NCBI GenBank assembly: GCA_963974445.1
Contig: CAXBDI010000019.1
Coordinates: forward strand, 1-42,974
Direction: 5' to 3'
DNA from: JACKII01 sp963974445
GTDB taxonomy: Bacteria; Pseudomonadota; Alphaproteobacteria; Bin95
Length of the DNA stretch: 42,974 nt
In this document: positions 24,713 to 31,135 of the stretch, piece by piece
Position numbering within the stretch: position 1 is the stretch's first letter
Layout: the number at the start of each line of letters is the position of its first letter
Position numbers and translations under genes: made by a program
The notes under the pieces: model-generated
Told to the model about the DNA's origin: nothing
Databases searched by the model: none
Seen by the model: only the letters and a program-made list of their open reading frames with translations

Positions 24713-26155
24713 ATGGATCGTTATCAGCAACGGATTGAAGCAGCCTTTCTGAGTTGTTGTTCGGTAGGAGCCGCATATGATTGGCTCTATGAGCATAGAC
24801 AATCAAACAAGCCAACATTCTTTGGAAAGGCTCCCCATGCGTTAGAGTTCATATTAGCACGCAGGCTTGACCCACTTATTGATCTGGGAATTGCTCAATT
24901 TGGAAACTCGCCGAATGCCATCGCACGCGTATTCAAGCGCGGAAATGTGGGGACCCGAGCCGCTGCGTTGGCGAATCCATTGGTTGGACCACGCAGCACT
25001 GTTGCACAGCCGGGCTGGCTCACCGTGGATGGTTTGAAGGCCATTGTCACTTCAGGCAACAATGCCGAGTTGGAAGCTATTGCAAAGAACCCGTTCTTAT
25101 CGGATAGCGCTATTGAAAATCTGCTGCAAAGAAAAGATGAATTTTCCGACATATCCGAAGAAAATTACCTTTCCATGCTAGTCTGGCTCGGCTCAAATCC
25201 TCGAATGAAACAAGATTATTCAGGGCCAATGGATGGTTGGGCGGAATACGAACATAATCGAGTTTTTTCGGCGGCTTGGGATTTGACGAGGACAATGGAA
25301 CCCAATGTCAAAAATGCCAACGTCCTATATTACTTACTCCGTTCCGTAAAACATTCTCGGAGATTTAGTAACCCATTAGAGGTAGCGTCTCGATGGAAAT
25401 TAAAATCTAAAGAACGTGATAGTAGTTCTTTTTTTGATAAAACATATAATTTAAGAACTATAATTGCAAACGCACATGAAGCCAATGATATTTTAAAAAA
25501 TTCGGATGATTTTGCATTTCGGTCATCGTTTTATAGGCGCTTTAGTATATGGAAACATCCTAACTGGCCATCATTTATTGAAGAAGACGGAGTAAGTGCT
25601 TTCGATGAATTGCTTAGGAACGAAGCGCTTTGGGAATCACAAAGCCGTAGAGATACGCTTAGTGAGCTTGCATGGAAACTCCCAGACCCGAGTGCCTCGA
25701 TGAGAGCACCGAATTCCTTCAACGCTATGGTAGAAAGGTACCGCATTATATACCCCGAATGGTTCCGTGACGAAGATGATGAATACAGCACCGCTACGGA
25801 CGCAGTAACACGAAGGACTGAAAGCAAAATTGATAAAATTATGCAGGTACTAGATATAAGTAATGGCGCTGCCCGACAACCGATTTCATCTCACCTGCTA
25901 GACACCAGAACTAACATCAATGATTCTGACAGAAACAATATTGAAAATTTCATTCAAAAATTAGATGATCTAAAGAGAACCATATATAATGAGTTAGAAA
26001 GCAGCAATGGGAGTTTACAATCCAGTATTGATAGCCTTTCCTCAACCATACAGAGTATCATTTATTGGAATCGTAAAAATGGGGAACGCACTCACATTCC
26101 TACATGGATTTGGATCGTCATCCTTTCTCTCATTGCCCTTGTAGCGCTAAAGTAG
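24713..26155 (+). CDS. Unknown AT-rich tail-anchored protein inserted between trpG and trpD
   Basis: I do not recognise this 480-residue protein. Its codons and the flanking DNA are clearly AT-richer than the trp genes on either side. The N-terminal third has spaced Asn-Pro turns followed by helices (ALANPLVG near 86, AIAKNPFLSDSAIENLL near 123, WLGSNPRMK near 158), reminiscent of leucine-rich-variant/HEAT-like helical repeats. The middle is aromatic and charged. Residues about 400-455 are polar, serine-rich and predicted coiled-coil. The protein ends with one hydrophobic helix (HIPTWIWIVILSLIALVALK, 461-480) and no tail after it, i.e. a tail anchor. There is no signal peptide and no nuclease, helicase or ATPase motif. 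No SD stands out; a TATATT block at 24694-24699 lies 13 bp before the ATG. Gene acquisition is likely. Confidence 0.75.
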   Translation: MDRYQQRIEAAFLSCCSVGAAYDWLYEHRQSNKPTFFGKAPHALEFILARRLDPLIDLGIAQFGNSPNAIARVFKRGNVGTRAAALANPLVGPRSTVAQPGWLTVDGLKAIVTSGNNAELEAIAKNPFLSDSAIENLLQRKDEFSDISEENYLSMLVWLGSNPRMKQDYSGPMDGWAEYEHNRVFSAAWDLTRTMEPNVKNANVLYYLLRSVKHSRRFSNPLEVASRWKLKSKERDSSSFFDKTYNLRTIIANAHEANDILKNSDDFAFRSSFYRRFSIWKHPNWPSFIEEDGVSAFDELLRNEALWESQSRRDTLSELAWKLPDPSASMRAPNSFNAMVERYRIIYPEWFRDEDDEYSTATDAVTRRTESKIDKIMQVLDISNGAARQPISSHLLDTRTNINDSDRNNIENFIQKLDDLKRTIYNELESSNGSLQSSIDSLSSTIQSIIYWNRKNGERTHIPTWIWIVILSLIALVALK

Positions 26156-26202
26156 ATCGGTATCTCTAGAAAATCAGAAACTATAAGGATACAAGCCGCG
26201 CC

Positions 26203-27228
26203 ATGAGCGATGCCTTCAAACCCCTGATCGCCAAGGTCGCCGACGCCACCCCATTGACGGAGGCGGAGGCGCAGCAGGCGTTCGACATCATGATGTCCGG
26301 CGAGGCGACGCCCGCGCAGATCGGCGGCTTCCTCATGGCGCTCAGGGTGCGCGGCGAGACCGTGGCCGAACTCACCGGCGCCGCCCGCGTCATGCGCGAG
26401 AAAGTGCTGGCGATTGAGGCACCGCCCGGCGCCATCGACACCTGCGGCACCGGCGGCGACGCCAAGGGTACGTTCAACATCTCGACCGGGGTTGCCTTCG
26501 TCGTCGCGGCCTGCGGCGTGCCAGTGGCCAAGCACGGCAACCGCGCCCTTTCCAGCAAGTCCGGCGGCGCAGATGTGCTGGGCGTGCTCGGCGTCGATAT
26601 CGATGCGGATATGAGCCTGGTGCAACAGGCGATCTGGGATGTAGGCATTACCTTTCTAATGGCCCCTCGCCACCATGGGGCCATGCGCCATGTCGGGCCG
26701 GCGAGAGTCGAGTTGGGCACCCGCACGATCTTCAACCTGCTGGGGCCTCTCTCAAATCCTGCCGGCGCAAAACGCCAGCTCATGGGCATCTTCGCCGGCG
26801 ACCGGGTCGAGCAGCAGGCGCAGGTGCTGGCCGAACTCGGCACCGACTTCGCCTGGGTCGTGCACGGCTCCGACGGCCTCGACGAACTCACCACCACCGG
26901 CGAGTCGCTGGTAGCGGAGGTCGACGGCAAGTCCGTCCGCACTTTCACCGTCACGCCGGAGGACGCCGGCCTGCCTCGCGCCCGGTTCGAGGAGTTGTTG
27001 GGCGGCACGCCGCAGCATAACGCCGCCGTACTGCGCGCCATGCTGGCCGGTGAGCAAGGCCCCTATCGCGACATCGTCCTGCTGAACACCGCAGCTGCCC
27101 TGATCGTCGCCGGCAAGGTCGGCAACCTGAAGGACGGCGCGAAGATGGCGGCGGAGGCCATCGACAGCGGCGCGGCTGCGGCAAAGCTGGCGGCGCTCGT
27201 CAAAATCACCGGAGGCCGGCCCCAATGA
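26203..27228 (+). CDS. trpD: Anthranilate phosphoribosyltransferase
   Basis: TrpD attaches phosphoribosyl pyrophosphate to anthranilate. The 341-residue protein has the PRPP/Mg loop DTCGTGGDAKGTFNISTG (near 79), VAKHGNRALSSKSGGADVLGVLG and the FNLLGPLSNPAG segment of the family. It is of usual length with a N-terminal helical domain. An AAGGA lies about 14 bp upstream of the ATG, a poor spacing, and the 47 bp before it are AT-rich border DNA of the inserted gene. It overlaps trpC by 4 bp (ATGA). It is separated from trpG by the unrelated AT-rich gene. Confidence 0.96.
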   Translation: MSDAFKPLIAKVADATPLTEAEAQQAFDIMMSGEATPAQIGGFLMALRVRGETVAELTGAARVMREKVLAIEAPPGAIDTCGTGGDAKGTFNISTGVAFVVAACGVPVAKHGNRALSSKSGGADVLGVLGVDIDADMSLVQQAIWDVGITFLMAPRHHGAMRHVGPARVELGTRTIFNLLGPLSNPAGAKRQLMGIFAGDRVEQQAQVLAELGTDFAWVVHGSDGLDELTTTGESLVAEVDGKSVRTFTVTPEDAGLPRARFEELLGGTPQHNAAVLRAMLAGEQGPYRDIVLLNTAAALIVAGKVGNLKDGAKMAAEAIDSGAAAAKLAALVKITGGRPQ

Positions 27229-28031
27229 CCGACATGCCGGACGTCCTCGCCCGCATCTGCGCCGACAAGCGCGAGCACGTGGCCCGCTGCAAGGCGAAGT
27301 TCACCGAGAACGACCTGATCGCCAAAGCCATGCTGCAACAACCGCCGCGCGGCTTCGCCCGGGCGTTGAAGGCCAGGGTCGACGCCGGCGACTACGGCCT
27401 GATCGCGGAGATCAAGAAGGCCTCGCCCTCCGGCGGCCTGATCCGCCCTGATTTCGACCCGCCTTCCCTCGCCCGCGCCTATCAGGCCGGCGGTGCCGCC
27501 TGCCTCAGCGTGCTGACCGATGCGCCATATTTCCAGGGCGACGACGCCTACCTGGCCGCAGCCCGCGACGCCTGCGCCCTGCCGGTGCTGCGCAAGGATT
27601 TCATGCTCACCACCTTCCAGATTTGCGAGGCGCGGGCGCTGGGCGCAGACTGTGTGCTGCTGATCATGGCCTGCCTCGACGATTTCGAGGCGACCGACCT
27701 GGCCGCCGCCGCGGAGGCTCTCGACATGGACGTGTTGGTCGAAGTGCATGATGCGCCGGAGTTGGACCGGACCCTGGCGCTGGGGGCACAACTGATCGGC
27801 ATCAACAACCGCAATCTCAAGACCTTGGTTACCGACATCGCCGTCACCGAGGAATTGGCCGCGCTGGTGCCGCGAGGCCGGCTGATGATCTCCGAAAGCG
27901 GCCTGCGCACGCCTGCCGACCTCGCCCGCATGGCCAAGGTCGGCGCATCCTGCTTCCTGGTCGGCGAGCACCTGATGCGCCAGGACGACGTCGCCGCCGC
28001 CACCCAAGCCTTGCTGGAGCGCGCCGCATGA
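27225..28031 (+). CDS. trpC: Indole-3-glycerol phosphate synthase
   Basis: TrpC closes the indole ring from carboxyphenylaminodeoxyribulose-5-phosphate. The 268-residue TIM-barrel protein has EIKKASPSGGLIRPDFDP, YFQGDDAYL, VLRKDFML, the GINNRNLKTL strand and ISESGLRTPADLARM, all catalytic or phosphate-binding landmarks. It is monofunctional, with no fused TrpF. It overlaps trpD at its start and moaC at its end by 4 bp each, so translation is coupled. trpF and trpBA are not in this window. Confidence 0.97.
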   Translation: MTDMPDVLARICADKREHVARCKAKFTENDLIAKAMLQQPPRGFARALKARVDAGDYGLIAEIKKASPSGGLIRPDFDPPSLARAYQAGGAACLSVLTDAPYFQGDDAYLAAARDACALPVLRKDFMLTTFQICEARALGADCVLLIMACLDDFEATDLAAAAEALDMDVLVEVHDAPELDRTLALGAQLIGINNRNLKTLVTDIAVTEELAALVPRGRLMISESGLRTPADLARMAKVGASCFLVGEHLMRQDDVAAATQALLERAA

Positions 28032-28519
28032 CGAAGGCCACAGGCCTCACCCATTTCGACGCCGAGGGCCGGGCGCAGATGGTAGACGTCTCGGACAAGG
28101 CGGAGACCGAACGCGTCGCCACCGCCGGCGCGCGCGTGGTGATGCAGCCGGCAACCCTCGCGGCTATCCAGGCCGGCCAGATCGGCAAGGGCGATGTGCT
28201 GGGCGTGGCGAGGCTCGCCGGCATTATGGCGGCGAAGCGCACGCCGGACTTGATCCCGCTCTGCCACCCGCTGGCCCTGACCAAGGTCACCGTCGACCTG
28301 GAATGCGTGCCGGACGCGAACGCCGTCGACATCACCGCCACCTGCAAGCTCAAGGGCCGCACCGGCGTCGAGATGGAGGCGCTGACCGCCGCCAGTGTCG
28401 CCGCGCTCACCGTCTATGACATGTGCAAGGCCATCGACAAGGCCATGGAAATTCAAGACATCCGCCTGTTGCTGAAAACCGGCGGCAAGTCCGGCACCTA
28501 TGAGGCCAACCCACGATGA
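28028..28519 (+). CDS. moaC: Cyclic pyranopterin monophosphate synthase MoaC
   Basis: MoaC forms cyclic pyranopterin monophosphate from the MoaA product, the first step of molybdenum cofactor synthesis. The 163-residue protein has LTHFDAEGRAQMVDVSDK, LIPLCHPLALTKV, GVEMEALTAASVAALTVYDMCKAIDK and ends with KTGGKSGTY, all family motifs. moaA is absent from the window, so the pathway is split. It overlaps trpC and moeA by 4 bp each; the trpC-moaC-moeA order is a common alphaproteobacterial linkage without a known biochemical reason. Confidence 0.97.
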   Translation: MTKATGLTHFDAEGRAQMVDVSDKAETERVATAGARVVMQPATLAAIQAGQIGKGDVLGVARLAGIMAAKRTPDLIPLCHPLALTKVTVDLECVPDANAVDITATCKLKGRTGVEMEALTAASVAALTVYDMCKAIDKAMEIQDIRLLLKTGGKSGTYEANPR

Positions 28520-29709
28520 TCTCCGTCGAAGAAGCCCAAGCCCGCGTCGTTGCCGGTGTTTCGGTCCTGCCGGCGGAGACCGTGCCGCTCACCGATGCGG
28601 CGGGCCGTGTTCTGGCCGGCCCGATTACTGCGCGGCGCACGCAACCGCCCTTCGCGGCCAGCGCCATGGATGGCTATGCGGTGCGAGGCGAGGACGTCGC
28701 GAATGTGCCAGTGACCCTGAAACAGGTGGGAGCCGTCGCGGCGGGCGGCATGCACGAGACCGCAATCCAAGCGGGCGAGTGCGTCCGCATCTTCACCGGC
28801 GCGCCGCTGCCGGACGGCGCCGATACCGTTGTCATCCAGGAAGATACGGAGGCCAACGGCGACCAAATCCTGATTAAGGAGTCCGAGGCCACCGGGCGTC
28901 ACGTCCGCCCATCCGGCCTCGACTTCGGCGAGGGCGACCAGCGCCTCGCCGCCGGAACCTATCTCTCGCCTCGGAAACTGGCGCTCGCCGCCGCGATGAA
29001 CCACCCCTGGCTGCAAGTGATTCGCCGCCCGAGTGTCGCGATCCTGGCGACGGGCGACGAGATTGTCTTCCCCGGCGAGCCCATTGCGCCGAGTCAGATT
29101 GTCGCCTCCACCAGCACGGCCCTGGCCGGCTTCGTCGCGCAGTTGGGCGCGGAGCCGGTGCTGCTCGGCGTGGCGCAGGATACCGTTGCCTCCTTGCGCG
29201 AAGCCGCCGCCGCTGCGCGCGACGCCGATATCTTCGTCACGATTGGCGGCGCCAGCGTCGGCGAACACGACCTGGTGCAAACCGCATTGAAGGAAGAGGG
29301 CTTAAAAGTCGACTTCTGGAAAATCGCCATGCGGCCCGGAAAACCGCTGATGGTCGGCACGCTGGGCTCCAGCCAAGTGCTTGGTTTACCAGGAAATCCG
29401 GTGAGTTCTCTCGTCTGCGCGGTGTTGTTCCTGCGCCCCCTGATCTTCGCCTTGCAAGGCCGCGCCGGCGGCATCCCGACCACAACCTCCATGGTCGCGG
29501 CCACCGATTTACCCGCCAACGGTCCGCGTCAGGATTATATGCGGGCCCGGCTCAACGACCGTGGTCAGGTGGAGCCATTCCGCAAACAGGACAGCTCTAT
29601 GCTCACCGCCCTCGCCGAGGCCGATGCGCTGATCGTTCGCCCGGCGCACGCGCCTGCTGTGAACGCCGGCACGGATATTCCAGCACTGCTTTTAGACGGA
29701 CTGCTTTAA
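28516..29709 (+). CDS. moeA: Molybdopterin molybdenumtransferase MoeA
   Basis: MoeA inserts molybdenum into adenylated molybdopterin. The 397-residue protein contains AMDGYAVRGEDV, IFTGAPLPDGADTVVIQEDT, VAILATGDEIV, the catalytic core GGASVGEHDLV and the LGLPGNPVSS motif of the MoCF domain. It is complete at both ends. It overlaps moaC by 4 bp and is separated by 102 bp from lexA, where the lexA promoter lies. Confidence 0.96.
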   Translation: MISVEEAQARVVAGVSVLPAETVPLTDAAGRVLAGPITARRTQPPFAASAMDGYAVRGEDVANVPVTLKQVGAVAAGGMHETAIQAGECVRIFTGAPLPDGADTVVIQEDTEANGDQILIKESEATGRHVRPSGLDFGEGDQRLAAGTYLSPRKLALAAAMNHPWLQVIRRPSVAILATGDEIVFPGEPIAPSQIVASTSTALAGFVAQLGAEPVLLGVAQDTVASLREAAAAARDADIFVTIGGASVGEHDLVQTALKEEGLKVDFWKIAMRPGKPLMVGTLGSSQVLGLPGNPVSSLVCAVLFLRPLIFALQGRAGGIPTTTSMVAATDLPANGPRQDYMRARLNDRGQVEPFRKQDSSMLTALAEADALIVRPAHAPAVNAGTDIPALLLDGLL

Positions 29710-29726
29710 GAACAGAAATTATACGC

Positions 29727-29755
29727 TTGACGAGTGTTCTCACCACATTTAGAAC
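29727..29755 (+). promoter_or_regulatory. Candidate lexA promoter
   Basis: TTGACG (29727-29732) is followed after 17 bp by TAGAAC (29750-29755), a weak -10 that coincides with the first half-site of the LexA box. Binding of LexA here would block RNA polymerase directly, as expected for self-repression. Confidence 0.45.
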
Positions 29756-29766
29756 AAATCATGTTC
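29752..29766. promoter_or_regulatory. LexA operator (SOS box), alphaproteobacterial type
   Basis: GAAC (29752-29755), seven bases, GTTC (29763-29766) is a perfect alphaproteobacterial LexA box, 46 bp upstream of the lexA start. A further GTTC (29736-29739), part of TGTTCT that mirrors the AGAACA at 29751-29756, may offer an additional half-site. Confidence 0.85.
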
Positions 29767-29811
29767 GTTGACGCACCATATTGCGTGGTGCGGGACTATG
29801 CGAGGCCCAAA

Positions 29812-30489
29812 ATGCTTACACGCAAGCAAACCGACCTGCTGCACTACATCAATCAGAGACTTCAGGATGACGGTATTTCCCCTTCGTTCGACGAGATGCG
29901 CGACGCCCTCGGCCTGAAGTCGAAGTCCGGCATTCACCGGCTGATCAGCGGGTTGGAGGAACGGGGCTTCATCCGCCGCCTGCCGCATAGGGCGCGGGCG
30001 TTGGAGGTGATGCGCCTGCCGGAATCTGCGGCGGTCAGTGCCGCCTCGCCGAAGCCGATGGCGGCTGCCGTGACAACCCTTGGCCGGCCGGTGCCGCAGC
30101 CTGCCAACGATCTGGACCTGCCGCTCTACGGCCGCATCGCCGCCGGCACGCCGATTGAGGCGCTGCGCGACCCGGACACCTCCGTGCGCGTTCCCTCGGC
30201 GATGGTGGGCCGTGGACGGCACTATGCGTTGGAGGTGGCGGGCGATTCGATGGTCAACGCCGGCATCCTTGATGGCGACACGGTGGTGATTCAGGATGGT
30301 CCGGATTATCAGCCGGGCGAAATCGTCGTAGCCCTGGTGGATCGCGAAGAGGTGACGCTAAAATACATGCAGCAGCGCGGCACGATGATCGCCCTGGAGG
30401 CCGCCAACCCCCGCTACGAAACCCGCCTGCTGGAGCCGAACCGGGTTCAGGTGCAGGGACGGCTGGTTGGTTTGATCCGCCAGTATTGA
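29812..30489 (+). CDS. lexA: LexA repressor
   Basis: LexA represses SOS genes and cleaves itself when stimulated by RecA filaments. The 225-residue protein has a winged-helix N-terminal domain (1-65, recognition region SFDEMRDALGLKSKSGIHRLI), a variable Pro/Ala linker, the cleavage site Ala111-Gly112 in RIAAGTPIEA, the catalytic Ser146 in AGDSMVNAGI and Lys184 in EVTLKYM. The ATG at 29812 has GAGG 6 bp upstream. The open frame begins earlier at 29734 but would run through the operator. Autoregulation is shown by the SOS box. Confidence 0.97.
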   Translation: MLTRKQTDLLHYINQRLQDDGISPSFDEMRDALGLKSKSGIHRLISGLEERGFIRRLPHRARALEVMRLPESAAVSAASPKPMAAAVTTLGRPVPQPANDLDLPLYGRIAAGTPIEALRDPDTSVRVPSAMVGRGRHYALEVAGDSMVNAGILDGDTVVIQDGPDYQPGEIVVALVDREEVTLKYMQQRGTMIALEAANPRYETRLLEPNRVQVQGRLVGLIRQY

Positions 30490-30520
30490 GCCGGTGTCTG
30501 GTGAACACGCGCCGCCGCGC

Positions 30521-31135
30521 TCACGCCGTGACGCTTAACCCATAGGGGCGCGCGGCATGCTCCAGCCAGCGCCAGAACGACAACGCTTGGCTGCGCGGGA
30601 TATAGAGGTCGTAGGCATCGGCAGGCTGCGATAGCCGGTGCAGGATCGCAGTCACATTGCCCACCGGCGTCTGAACGGCATGGCCGGATTTCAACACCGC
30701 GGGATCGAGGTCGAGGCGGCAACCGCTCGCCAACACGTCCAACGCCGCCGGCCCGGCAAGGCGCAGCCGGATGCGCGCGCCGCAGACATCTATCGCCGCC
30801 GCAAACAGGCCGGTAAAGGCGGCCTGCAAGCTCTGTACCATTGCCGGCGCCTCGCCTTCGCTGACGATCAGCAGCCAATGGTCCGGCCCTAGCCAGATGG
30901 CGCGGCAGGCATTGGTTTCGACAACACCGGCAACGGCAAGCGGCAGGTCTAAGCCGAGTACGCCACCGGCAGCGCTCAAGAATTTCGCATCCTCTGGTTT
31001 GCCACGCACCGCGACCTGCCCAACAAACGGCGACGGCTGCACATGCACCTGCGCCGCGGCGTCGGGCACCGCCGCTTGCACCGTCAACAGCAATTCCGCC
31101 AGAGGGCTGCGCGGACGCGGTGTCGGATCATCCAC
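30521..31135 (-). CDS. soxG: Sarcosine oxidase gamma subunit
   Basis: SoxG is the small non-catalytic GcvT-like subunit of heterotetrameric sarcosine oxidase. The product is 204 residues with LGLDLPLAVAGVVETNACRAIWLGPDHWLLIV, CGARIRLRLAGPAALDVLASGCRLDLDP and the SFWRWLEHAARPYG end, matching the family. The GTG at 31135 follows GGAGGG by 7 bp and lies just inside the soxA end (8 bp overlap); an in-frame ATG at 31159 (212 residues) would overlap more and lacks such an SD. It is last in the soxBDAG operon and converges on lexA with 31 bp between. Confidence 0.88.
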   Translation of the reverse strand: MDDPTPRPRSPLAELLLTVQAAVPDAAAQVHVQPSPFVGQVAVRGKPEDAKFLSAAGGVLGLDLPLAVAGVVETNACRAIWLGPDHWLLIVSEGEAPAMVQSLQAAFTGLFAAAIDVCGARIRLRLAGPAALDVLASGCRLDLDPAVLKSGHAVQTPVGNVTAILHRLSQPADAYDLYIPRSQALSFWRWLEHAARPYGLSVTA

